From: JANQEA01 sp964530075
Lineage (GTDB): Bacteria > Bipolaricaulota > Bipolaricaulia > UBA7950 > UBA9294
Length of the DNA stretch: 38,549 bases
NCBI GenBank assembly: GCA_964530075.1
Contig: CAZGXU010000019.1
Span: forward strand, 1 to 38,549
Direction of reading: 5' to 3'
Part shown: positions 1 through 7,117 of the stretch, piece by piece
How the letters are laid out: every line of letters starts with the position of its first letter
Position numbering within the stretch: position 1 is the first letter of the stretch
Program-made: the position numbers and the translations under genes
Notes under the pieces: model-generated
Told to the model about the DNA's origin: nothing
What the model saw: the letters and a program-made list of their open reading frames with translations, nothing else
Database searches by the model: none

Positions 1-2
1 AC

Positions 3-608
3 GTGCAGATCGTGGGGGTCGCGGAAGCGTTCGCGATCCTGATCGGGATTCCGATCGGCTTCATCGTCACCCGGCGGGGACTCCGCTTCGTCTCGCCGGT
101 GTTGATTGGGGTTGCCAACATCGGTCAGACCGTCCCGACCCTGGCGTTCATCGCGATGGCCGCCCTCGCCCTGGGCATGGGGTTCGAAGCGGCCGTCGTC
201 GCTCTGGTCGTCTACACTGTCCTCCCGATCATCCGGAACACGTACGCCGGGATCCGTTCCGTCGATCCCGCGGTCAAGGAGGCCGCCCAAGGGATGGGAA
301 TGTCGAAGTGGCAGATCACCACGCGCGTCGAGCTCCCTCTGGCGCGTCCGGTGATCATGGCCGGGATCCGAACTTCGACCGTCGTCAACGTCGGCACGGC
401 CGCCGTCGCTGGGATGATCGGCGCCGGTGGCCTGGGAGCCATTATCACGACGGGAATCGCGGTGCGTGTCACACAGATGGTGATTCAGGGCGCCGCGCCG
501 ACGGCCGCGTTGGCCGTCGCGCTCGATGCCATCCTGGCGAAGGCCGAGGACTGGACCACACCGCGTGGGTTGAAGGTCCTCAAGCGGGCGCAATGGCAGG
601 CGCAGTGA
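3..608 (+). CDS. Quaternary-amine ABC transporter permease (OpuCB/ProW type), 5' partial
   Basis: Inner-membrane permease of a glycine betaine/choline/carnitine-type ABC importer. The visible 201 residues are strongly hydrophobic, with about five membrane segments, and contain the cytoplasmic coupling loop of the BPD_transp_1 family (EAAQGMG near residue 93, followed by a conserved G in GAGGLG). The region IGQTVPTLAF and the LPIIRNTYAGI stretch are typical of OpuCB/OpuCD/ProW. The first in-frame codon at position 3 is GTG, but family members have 20-30 further residues, so the true start is probably upstream of the window. The ATPase subunit is not visible and presumably lies upstream. The binding-protein gene follows after 127 bp. 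Substrate specificity cannot be read from the permease alone. The family is sure. Confidence 0.9.
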   Translation: MQIVGVAEAFAILIGIPIGFIVTRRGLRFVSPVLIGVANIGQTVPTLAFIAMAALALGMGFEAAVVALVVYTVLPIIRNTYAGIRSVDPAVKEAAQGMGMSKWQITTRVELPLARPVIMAGIRTSTVVNVGTAAVAGMIGAGGLGAIITTGIAVRVTQMVIQGAAPTAALAVALDAILAKAEDWTTPRGLKVLKRAQWQAQ

Positions 609-627
609 GGCAAGTGCATCGAATGGA

Positions 628-647
628 GCGGGGGCGCGGGTCCCCGC
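628..647 (+). terminator. GC-rich hairpin between permease and binding-protein genes
   Basis: GCGGGG (628-633) pairs with CCCCGC (642-647) around an 8-nt loop; a T-rich stretch (TTGTGTTTT) follows about ten bases later. It could be an attenuating terminator or an mRNA-stabilising hairpin that adjusts the ratio of permease to binding protein. The spacing of the T-rich stretch is not ideal, so this is tentative. Confidence 0.3.
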
Positions 648-735
648 AGGCAGAAGTTGTGTTTTCAACGCGGGAGGTGGTATGCGAGAGTCGAAACGAC
701 AGCGCAGAATCGCAATTCACAGCCAAGGAGGCTTG

Positions 736-1644
736 ATGATGAGAAAGCGAGCAATCGGTCTTAGTTTGCTGTGTGTGATGCTGATCGCGACCGTCGCGGT
801 CGCCGACACGATCAAGATCGGGACGAAGAACTTCACGGAGCAGTACGTCGTCGGGAACCTGATGTACCTGTTCCTTCAGGACCGCGGGTTCGATGTCGAG
901 TTGACGACCGGGATGTCCAGCACGGTCCTCCGCGAGGCGATGGAGACCGGCGCACTCAACCTGTGCATGGACTACACGGGGACGCAATGGCTGACCTATA
1001 CCGGGCACGCGTTCAACGGCGAGAGTCCGGAGGAGATCTACCAGCTGGCAAAGGACAGCGACGCGGAGATCGGCCTGATCTGGCTCGCCCCGATCTGGTG
1101 CAACAACACGTACGCGATCGCCGTGACGAGAACGTTCGCCGAGGAGAACGACATCTACAATCTCGAGGAGTTCGCCGCCTACGTCAACGCCCGCGACGGG
1201 AAGGTCCCGTTTGCGAGTGATTTCGAGTTCTACGCACGACCGGACGGAATCCTCGGGCTGCAGGTCCACTACGGATTCGCGTTCCACCCGGACTACATCA
1301 TCACCGTCCTCCCCGGACTGACGGCCGAGTATCTGATTCAGGGCGAGAGCGTCGCGGCGATGGTCTTCGGGACCGACCCGATTGTCGTCAAGGAAGACTG
1401 GGTCGTTCTTCAAGACACGAAGAACTTCTGGCCGCCGTACGACCTCGCCCCGATCGTCCGTGAGGAGACCCTTGCGGCCAATCCCGGGTTGGAAGACGCT
1501 CTGAACGAGTTGATCGCCGCGTTCCCGACCGATCCGGCCGAAGCGCGAGCCGCGATGACCGAGCTGAACGCGAAGGTCGACATCGACCTGTTGGAGCCGG
1601 AAGAAGCCTGTCAAGAGTGGCTTCAGGACCACGGGCTGATTTAG
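736..1644 (+). CDS. Glycine betaine/choline-type ABC transporter substrate-binding protein (OpuAC domain)
   Basis: Periplasmic or surface binding protein that delivers a quaternary amine to the adjacent permease. The 302-residue product has a signal peptide (basic MMRKR, hydrophobic core to about residue 20, AVA-D cleavage site near 23/24) followed at once by the OpuAC start IKIGTKNFTEQ and the DYTGTQW segment (79-85) typical of OpuCC/YehZ-like proteins. No lipobox cysteine is seen at the cleavage site, so it is probably soluble in a periplasm. The start at 736 (or ATG 739) is chosen because AAGGAGG lies at 725-731; an upstream in-frame ATG at 682 would place a basic tail before the signal peptide. 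It is co-directional with the permease and ends before a strong hairpin. The ligand is inferred from context to be a betaine-like compound. Confidence 0.92.
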   Translation: MMRKRAIGLSLLCVMLIATVAVADTIKIGTKNFTEQYVVGNLMYLFLQDRGFDVELTTGMSSTVLREAMETGALNLCMDYTGTQWLTYTGHAFNGESPEEIYQLAKDSDAEIGLIWLAPIWCNNTYAIAVTRTFAEENDIYNLEEFAAYVNARDGKVPFASDFEFYARPDGILGLQVHYGFAFHPDYIITVLPGLTAEYLIQGESVAAMVFGTDPIVVKEDWVVLQDTKNFWPPYDLAPIVREETLAANPGLEDALNELIAAFPTDPAEARAAMTELNAKVDIDLLEPEEACQEWLQDHGLI

Positions 1645-1675
1645 CCGAGCGGTCCTTGGAACAGGGTGAATTCGC

Positions 1676-1699
1676 GCGGGCCGGTCTAGACCGGCCCGC
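1676..1699 (+). terminator. Perfect 24-bp palindromic hairpin after the transporter operon
   Basis: GCGGGCCGG (1676-1684), central TCTAGA, then CCGGCCCGC (1691-1699): a perfect inverted repeat of 24 bp starting 31 bp after the binding-protein stop, followed by the weakly T-rich CTCTTCT. It fits an intrinsic terminator separating the importer from the dehydrogenase gene. Confidence 0.6.
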
Positions 1700-1781
1700 C
1701 TCTTCTCGGGCCTAGGGGCTGTCGCCGACGGCGTCGCGCAGTCCCAATGCCTGCGCGCGGCTCAAAGGGGAGGTGGCGGAG

Positions 1782-2951
1782 ATGAGTGACGCGACACCGT
1801 TCGAGACGAGCGAGAATCGCGCCGAACACCTCATTTCGTTCGAGCTCCCGGCGAAGGTGGAGTTCGGCCCCGGACGCATCGGGATCCTCGAGCGCGTCTT
1901 CGAGGAGAGCGGGTTCGAACGGGTGGCGTTCGTGATGAGTCCAGGCCGGCGCCGGAGTGGGACCTTTGACCCGATGATATTCCGCCTCGAGGGACGTGGG
2001 ACCGAGGTTTTCGTCTTCGATCGCGTCGTGCCGAACCCCACCCTTGGGAGCGTGGCTCGTTGCGTACGGGCCCTCCGGAGATTCGGCCCGCACGTGGTCG
2101 TCGCGATCGGCGGGGGGAGCTCCCTCGACACCGCGAAGGCCGCGGCCGCGTGCGTGGCCAACCGAACGGAGAACGCCGTCGATCTGCTCGATGAAGGGAA
2201 GACGAAGCGAAGGGCGATCCCCACCATTCTGGTTCCCACGACGGCCGGAACCGGGAGCGAGGTGAACTACTGGGCGGTGATCACCGACCAGGAGAGAAGG
2301 GAGAAGCTCTCCATCGGGACGCCGAAGATGGCGCCGTACATGGCGGTGATCGATCCGAGTCTCGCCCTATCCCTCCCGCCCGATTCGACCCTTTGGAGCG
2401 GCCTGGACGCCCTCACCCACGCGGTGGAGGCGTTCATCTCGACTTCGGGGAACTGGCTGTCGGACATGTTCTGCCTGGGGGCCGTCTCCCTCATCACCGA
2501 ATGGCTCGAGCGGGCGATCGTCCAAGGGGACGACCTCGCCGCACGGGGTAGCCTGGCTCTCGCCAGCCTGCTGGCGGGCGCCGCGATGGAGAACGTCGGA
2601 TTGGGGCTCGTCCACGCCATGTCGCATCAGATCAGCGGCTTCTACGACGCGCCGCACGGACGGACCAACGCCGTTCTCCTTCCTCATGTCCTCGAGTTCA
2701 ACGAGCCGGCCTGCGAGGTGAAGATCTCAACGCTGGACGGGATGGTCAAAGAGGCGGGTACGCTGAGGGCCTGGCTCGATGGACTCGTCCGATCCCGCGG
2801 AGGGGCGCAGGAGCCGATCCGGATTGAACCGGCCGACGTCCCGGAGATGGCCCGTCGTGCAGCATCCAACGTGAATGCTCGGACCAACCCGCGTAAGGCG
2901 ACGGAAGAGGAGATCGCTTCGATCTACCGGCGCGCCCTCGGAATGGTCTGA
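1782..2951 (+). CDS. Iron-containing (type III) alcohol dehydrogenase
   Basis: NAD(P)-dependent, metal-requiring alcohol dehydrogenase/aldehyde reductase of the Fe-ADH family. From the chosen ATG the 389 residues show the nucleotide-binding GGGSSLDTAK (110-119), PTTAGTGSE (152-160), and the four metal ligands expected from FucO-type enzymes: D209 and H213 in LDALTH, H278 in LVHAMSH and H292 in APHG, with the usual 14-residue spacing between the last two. GGGGAGG at 1767-1773 stands 8 nt before ATG 1782, which is preferred over an in-frame GTG at 1773. Its place between a quaternary-amine importer and a methyltransferase suggests an alcohol or aldehyde formed from the imported compound (for example choline or ethanolamine derivatives) as substrate. 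That is inference; the family itself is promiscuous. Confidence 0.93.
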   Translation: MSDATPFETSENRAEHLISFELPAKVEFGPGRIGILERVFEESGFERVAFVMSPGRRRSGTFDPMIFRLEGRGTEVFVFDRVVPNPTLGSVARCVRALRRFGPHVVVAIGGGSSLDTAKAAAACVANRTENAVDLLDEGKTKRRAIPTILVPTTAGTGSEVNYWAVITDQERREKLSIGTPKMAPYMAVIDPSLALSLPPDSTLWSGLDALTHAVEAFISTSGNWLSDMFCLGAVSLITEWLERAIVQGDDLAARGSLALASLLAGAAMENVGLGLVHAMSHQISGFYDAPHGRTNAVLLPHVLEFNEPACEVKISTLDGMVKEAGTLRAWLDGLVRSRGGAQEPIRIEPADVPEMARRAASNVNARTNPRKATEEEIASIYRRALGMV

Positions 2952-2996
2952 CGATCGCTCGGAGTCGGGCGGGATCTTCCTCCGTTTCGCCGCGCC

Positions 2997-3020
2997 CCCG
3001 TCTTCCCCGGGGAGGACGGG
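2997..3020 (+). terminator. Hairpin after alcohol dehydrogenase gene
   Basis: CCCGTCTTCCCC (2997-3008) and GGGGAGGACGGG (3009-3020) form a long inverted repeat with one wobble position. It lies 45 bp after the dehydrogenase stop and just before a promoter for the next gene. No clear T tract follows, so termination is likely but not certain. Confidence 0.45.
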
Positions 3021-3047
3021 CGGGCGGATTCCCTATGTCATCGGGGG

Positions 3048-3075
3048 TTGACGACGCGGGAAGTCCGCATACAAT
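3048..3075 (+). promoter_or_regulatory. Sigma70-type promoter for first MttB-like gene
   Basis: TTGACG (3048-3053), 16-bp spacer, TACAAT (3070-3075). Predicted transcription start is near 3082, about 30 nt before the ATG at 3112. The leader shows no good Shine-Dalgarno sequence. Confidence 0.6.
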
Positions 3076-3111
3076 GGCCGCCAATCATCGTCGGTAGAAA
3101 CGTGGTCGGGC

Positions 3112-4563
3112 ATGCCACAGAAAGGACTACAGGGAAGGAAGCTCAACCTCCTCAGCAGTAGGCGAGTCGCTCAGATCCATGAGACCTCTCTGAGGATCCT
3201 GAACGAAGTTGGAGTGCTCGTCGAAGATGACCGCTTTCGGCATCGCCTCGTCCGGGCCGGTGCCATAGCCGACAGGAACCGCAGGACCGTCCGCCTTCCG
3301 CCCGCGGTGGTGGACGACCTCGTCTCCCTGGCTCCCTCGGAATTCGTCCTGGCCGGCCGCGAGCCGGAGCACGACTTGCGCTTGGGCAATCGGCGCGTTC
3401 ACCTGGGGACGGGCGGCGCCGCGGTGCGGGTGCTGGATCTCGACGACGGGACGCTTCGCCCGTCGACGCTTTCGGACCAACACGCCCTCGCACGGCTCGT
3501 CCAAAATCTGGAGAACGTACACTTCTTCCAATGCCCGGTCGTCTGCGGCGACGTGCCCAAGGAGGCCGTAACCCTCAACAGCTTCTACGCCGCCCTCGCC
3601 GGCACGACGAAGAACGTTCAGGAGTCCGCGACCGACCCGGATGCGGTCTCCGATGTCGTCGAGATGGCCTCGCTCATTGCCGGCGGCCACGAGGCGTTGC
3701 GGGATCGTCCGTTCATCTCGTTTGTCGCGTCGTGCGTGATTAGCCCGCTCAAGCTCGATTGCGGAGTTGCGCGGTGCCTGGAGAGGATGCTGGAAGCGGG
3801 GATTCCCGTCGCGCTGTCCTGCGCCCCGGTCACCGGCCTGTCCGCGCCGGCGACTCTGGCCGGTCTGTTGACCCTCGCTCACGCCGAGCAGCTGTTCGCG
3901 ATCAGCCTGTCGCAGGCGATCTCCCCGGGCGCGCGGGTCCTCTATGGGATTGTCCCCGGCGTCGCCAACATGTGGAACATGGGATTCCTCGGCGGAGCCA
4001 TCGAAGCCGGGATGATGAACGCCGCCGCCGTGCTGCTTGCCCGACACATCGGCGTTCCGATCTACTCCGACGCCGGCGGAGCGGACGCCAAGACGCCGGA
4101 CATTCAAGCCGGATACGAGAAGGGGCTGAGCATTCTGCAGGTGGTGTTGTCCGGCGGAGACTACGTCCACCACTCCGCCGGGATGCTCGATTCGCTCATG
4201 ACCGTCGCCTACGAGCAATTCGTCATCGACAACGACATCAACGGGATGGCGACCCGTGTTCTGGAGGGGGTCAAGGTGAACGACGACACCCTCGCGTTCG
4301 ACGTCATCCGGGAGGTCGGCCCGGGCGGGATGTTCCTGACGCAGGTGCACACCCGCAGGTACGCCCGCAGCTCGGAGTTCTACGTGCCGGACGGGATCAA
4401 CCGCCGGCCCTCGGTCGGCGACGAAACCGCGTTGGACCTTCGCCAGCACGCGCGTCGCGTCGCGCGTCGACTGCTCGATCGAGAGGCCGCCCCCCTGATT
4501 CCGCCGGAGGTCGACGAAGAGATTCGAAGGCGATTCGACATCCGATTGCCGAGGCTCGGCTGA
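3112..4563 (+). CDS. MttB-superfamily corrinoid methyltransferase, paralogue 1
   Basis: Methyltransferase expected to move a methyl group from an N-methylated substrate to the Co(I) of a corrinoid protein. The 483-residue product is full length for the superfamily and resembles trimethylamine methyltransferase throughout: LGTGGAAVRVLDLDDG near 103, SAPATLAGLL near 243, the segment SDAGGADAKTPDIQAGYEKG near 322-341 and HHSAGM just after. The reading frame has no internal TAG, so it is a non-pyrrolysine member like MtgB (glycine betaine) and MtpB, MtcB and MtyB (proline betaine, carnitine, gamma-butyrobetaine). It shares long blocks with the gene at 8653, so the two are close paralogues. The ATG lacks a good ribosome binding site but has a promoter 37 bp upstream. 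Exact substrate is unknown; a quaternary amine is inferred from the importer nearby. Confidence 0.9.
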   Translation: MPQKGLQGRKLNLLSSRRVAQIHETSLRILNEVGVLVEDDRFRHRLVRAGAIADRNRRTVRLPPAVVDDLVSLAPSEFVLAGREPEHDLRLGNRRVHLGTGGAAVRVLDLDDGTLRPSTLSDQHALARLVQNLENVHFFQCPVVCGDVPKEAVTLNSFYAALAGTTKNVQESATDPDAVSDVVEMASLIAGGHEALRDRPFISFVASCVISPLKLDCGVARCLERMLEAGIPVALSCAPVTGLSAPATLAGLLTLAHAEQLFAISLSQAISPGARVLYGIVPGVANMWNMGFLGGAIEAGMMNAAAVLLARHIGVPIYSDAGGADAKTPDIQAGYEKGLSILQVVLSGGDYVHHSAGMLDSLMTVAYEQFVIDNDINGMATRVLEGVKVNDDTLAFDVIREVGPGGMFLTQVHTRRYARSSEFYVPDGINRRPSVGDETALDLRQHARRVARRLLDREAAPLIPPEVDEEIRRRFDIRLPRLG

Positions 4564-4590
4564 GCCCGTTCCCGCGGCCGCCCGAATCGA

Positions 4591-5943
4591 TCAGATGTCG
4601 AGGTAGTGAAGGCGTTCCCAGTCCGTGACGGCCGTGCCGAACTCCTCGATCTCCGCCCGTTTGGCCCTGGCGAGGTATTCCGTGGCCTCCGCCCCGATCG
4701 CGCCGCGGATCACGGCGCTCGCCTCGAACGCATCGACCGTTTCGCCGAGGGAACCCGGCACGGGCCGGATCCCTCGAGCCCGCTTCTCTTCGTCCGACAT
4801 CCCGTAGATGTCGCCCTCCACCGGAGGTGGGGGCTCCGTTTCCGACGCGATGCCGTGGAGCCCGGCCGCCAGGATGCCCGTGAACGCCAGGTAGGGGTTC
4901 GCCGACGGATCGGGGGACCGCAATTCGAGGCGGGTCGACGTCTCCGGCGTGTCCGTCGCCGGGATGCGGACGAGCGTCGATCGATTGCGGAAGCCCCACG
5001 CGACGTTCACCGGGGCCTCGAACCCGGGCACGAGCCGCTTGTACGAGTTGATCGTCGGATTGGTGAGGAGCGTCATCGCGCCGAAGTTCTCGAAGAGGCC
5101 GCCGATGAAGTGGCGGCATTCCGGCGACAGGCCGGAGGGTGCGTCCGGGTCGTAGAACAGGTTGCGACCGCTGCGGAAGACCGAAACGTGGACGTGCATG
5201 CCGCTCGCGGCGAACCCCGAGATCGGCTTCGGCATGAACACCGCCTTCAACCGATGCGAGTTCGCGACCGCCTTGGCGACGAACTTGATCAGCATCAGTC
5301 GATCGGCCGTGGTCACCGGATCGGAGTACTCGAAGTCGATCTCGTGAATGTGCGGGACGATCTCGTGGTGCGAAGCCTCGACGGCGATTCCCATCCGCAG
5401 CAGCATCAAGACGATCTCTTCCCGTACGGCCGCCTCCTCGTCCACGGGAGAGCGGGAGAAGTATCCTTCCTTCCGCTCGATCTGAGCCCCGTGACGGGGG
5501 ATCTCTCCCTCGGGGAACAGGAAGAATTCGAGTTCGGCCCCAGCGAACAGCCGATACCCTTCCGCTTGAGCCCCCTCTACGAAACGGCGAAGGATGCAGC
5601 GCGGGTCGCCCGGGAAGGGGTCTCCGGACGACGTGACGACGTCGCCGATGACCCCCGCGACGGCGTACTCGTCCATCGATGAGCGAACCGGGATCAGCCC
5701 TGGATGGATCGTCAGCGTCGCCAGGTCCGGGATGAGGGCCATGTCGGCGTCGGAGATGCGAGCGTAGCCACCGACCGAAGACCCGTCGAAGGCGATCCCG
5801 TGTTCCACTGCGTCCGCCAGCCGCTCGCGGGGGATCTCGATGCTCCGCAGCTCGCCGAGGAGATCCGTGAAGAGCACCCGGACGAACTGAACGCGCTCCT
5901 CTTCGAGCCTTCCCGCGATCCGGGCAAGCTTCTCTGCGTCCAC
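4591..5943 (-). CDS. Glutamine-synthetase-like ligase 1 (GS type I fold)
   Basis: ATP-dependent ligase expected to join the gamma-carboxyl of glutamate (or a relative) to ammonia or an amine. From the GTG at 5943 the 450 residues carry the GS signature in order: FDGSS (52-56), AELEFF (136-141), HHEI (192-195), HEID (200-203), GMHVH (248-252), NSYKRLVPG (299-307), NRS (320-322) and RLELRSPD (338-345), ending in a typical WE..YLD tail. Active-site motifs appear intact. GGAGGGG lies 7 nt before GTG 5943; an in-frame ATG at 5976 has a poor ribosome site. It is convergent with the methyltransferase at 3112, and the RpiR-type regulator gene lies just upstream on the same strand. True glutamine synthetase, gamma-glutamylmethylamide synthetase or another gamma-glutamylamide ligase are all possible; the setting makes an amine substrate attractive. 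Confidence 0.9.
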   Translation of the reverse strand: MDAEKLARIAGRLEEERVQFVRVLFTDLLGELRSIEIPRERLADAVEHGIAFDGSSVGGYARISDADMALIPDLATLTIHPGLIPVRSSMDEYAVAGVIGDVVTSSGDPFPGDPRCILRRFVEGAQAEGYRLFAGAELEFFLFPEGEIPRHGAQIERKEGYFSRSPVDEEAAVREEIVLMLLRMGIAVEASHHEIVPHIHEIDFEYSDPVTTADRLMLIKFVAKAVANSHRLKAVFMPKPISGFAASGMHVHVSVFRSGRNLFYDPDAPSGLSPECRHFIGGLFENFGAMTLLTNPTINSYKRLVPGFEAPVNVAWGFRNRSTLVRIPATDTPETSTRLELRSPDPSANPYLAFTGILAAGLHGIASETEPPPPVEGDIYGMSDEEKRARGIRPVPGSLGETVDAFEASAVIRGAIGAEATEYLARAKRAEIEEFGTAVTDWERLHYLDI

Positions 5944-5990
5944 CAACTCTTCCCCTCCGGTGGCGTGGGTCCTCATGGGCGGGTCCGCCT

Positions 5991-6839
5991 TCAGAAGAAG
6001 AGCTCGTCTTCCTCCCAGAGCTCTTCGAGTTTCGCCAATCGGCCGATGAGCTGTTCCTCCGCGGCGATGCTGACCTCCGTGGCGATCGCGCACAGGAGCC
6101 CGATGGCCGCCGCGAAGGCATCGACGTACGACACGGCTCTGCAGGGGGCCAACAGGCAGTGGTCGGCGTGCTCCACCAGGGGCGAGAGCTCGGAGTCGGT
6201 GATCGCCACGGTCCGGATCCCCTCCTCCCGGGCCTGCCGGAAATCGCGGATCATCGCCCGGGTATACCTCGGGAACGAAATCCCGACGACGACCGACTGC
6301 GGGCCGGCGAAGACGAGCTCTTCCTGGAACAGGCCGGTGGCTTCCGTCACCGCCACGGTGTTGTCCACCGAGTTCTTCAGGGCCATGTGCAGGTACTCGG
6401 CGAGGACGGACGACATCTTGTAGCCGAGGATGATCACCTTGTCCGCGGCGACGAGTCGCGCCACGACCCGCTTCACTTCTCGGACGTTCACCGAATGCAC
6501 CAGCGAGTCGAGATTTCCCGCCTCGGCGATCAGCGATTGGATCGCCGGCGACTTGTTGCTCACCCGTTGGGGGTTCCGCCTGAGACGCTGGACCGTCGTG
6601 AGCTGCACTTGGACCTTCTCTTGGAGCGCGTCCTTCAGCTCGGGGTACCCTCGAAACCCCAAGTCGTAGGCAAGACGGATCACGGTCGGCTCACTGACTT
6701 GAACCCGTTCCGCCAATTGAGCGGCGGTCAGGAAAGAGGCCTCGATGTAATTGTCGAGGATGTACTTGGCCACCTGGCGTTTTTTGCCTGTGAGGGGCTC
6801 GGTCTTGATCCGTTCGAAGACATCGCCCTTCGGTTTCAT
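5991..6839 (-). CDS. RpiR-family transcriptional regulator (HTH + SIS domain)
   Basis: DNA-binding regulator with an N-terminal RpiR helix-turn-helix (about residues 1-77, including TAAQLAERVQVSEPTVIRLA) and a C-terminal SIS domain (about 120-250, VIILGYKMSSVLAEYL and VVGISFPRYT). SIS domains of this family usually sense phosphosugars, but RpiR homologues also govern amino-acid and amine catabolism. The start at 6839 (MKPKGDVFERI) matches family length at 282 residues. A promoter places transcription at or within a base or two of this ATG, so the mRNA may be leaderless. The gene is divergent from the second GS-like gene and lies 47 bp upstream of the first GS-like gene on the same strand, so it is the obvious candidate regulator of the island. 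The effector is unknown. Confidence 0.9.
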   Translation of the reverse strand: MKPKGDVFERIKTEPLTGKKRQVAKYILDNYIEASFLTAAQLAERVQVSEPTVIRLAYDLGFRGYPELKDALQEKVQVQLTTVQRLRRNPQRVSNKSPAIQSLIAEAGNLDSLVHSVNVREVKRVVARLVAADKVIILGYKMSSVLAEYLHMALKNSVDNTVAVTEATGLFQEELVFAGPQSVVVGISFPRYTRAMIRDFRQAREEGIRTVAITDSELSPLVEHADHCLLAPCRAVSYVDAFAAAIGLLCAIATEVSIAAEEQLIGRLAKLEELWEEDELFF

Positions 6840-6847
6840 CCTGCCGT

Positions 6848-6877
6848 ATCTTAGCTCAGGCGAGCCGGGAATGACAA
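6848..6877 (-). promoter_or_regulatory. Promoter of the RpiR-type gene, near-leaderless
   Basis: On the minus strand TTGTCA (6877-6872), 18-bp spacer, TAAGAT (6853-6848). Only 8 nt separate the -10 box from the ATG at 6839, so the transcript should start at or next to the start codon. Confidence 0.5.
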
Positions 6878-6938
6878 CGGACGAACCCTCTCGCTCCCTG
6901 TCTCCGGGAAGCGCCGCCGGAAGAGCCATTGAGACGGA

Positions 6939-6967
6939 TTGACACCGTACGACCTGTCGCGTAGTCT
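6939..6967 (+). promoter_or_regulatory. Promoter of the second GS-like gene
   Basis: Consensus TTGACA (6939-6944), 17-bp spacer, TAGTCT (6962-6967). The predicted start near 6974 leaves a leader of about 144 nt before the ATG at 7118, unusually long for this window and rich in inverted repeats. Confidence 0.55.
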
Positions 6968-6994
6968 GAAGGAAAACTTGCGTGAGGGAACCTG

Positions 6995-7012
6995 GCGCAG
7001 CAAGTGCTGCGC
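6995..7012. promoter_or_regulatory. Perfect 18-bp palindrome in the GS2 leader, candidate operator
   Basis: GCGCAGCA-AG-TGCTGCGC is a perfect inverted repeat with 8-bp arms, lying about 20 bp after the predicted transcription start. It could bind the divergently encoded RpiR-type regulator as a dimer site, or fold as an RNA hairpin. Confidence 0.4.
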
Positions 7013-7015
7013 GGT

Positions 7016-7035
7016 GGCGGACGAGAATCGTCGCC
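7016..7035 (+). promoter_or_regulatory. Second stem-loop in the GS2 leader
   Basis: GACGA (7020-7024), loop GAA, TCGTC (7028-7032), extended by GGC/GCC (7016-7018 with 7033-7035) across a one-base bulge at 7019. Together with the palindrome at 6995-7012 it makes the leader markedly structured. No known riboswitch class was recognised. Confidence 0.3.
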
Positions 7036-7117
7036 GCGGCCGGAGATCGATCGTCGATGGCGGATGGAGCAGCTTGCGAGGCGTGCGCCCTTCCATCGCC
7101 GCGCCGGAGGAGGACCG

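Noticed and set aside
1910..1922. GGTTCGAAC-like T-loop motif
   Set aside because: It lies inside the well-supported Fe-ADH gene and no cloverleaf can be drawn.
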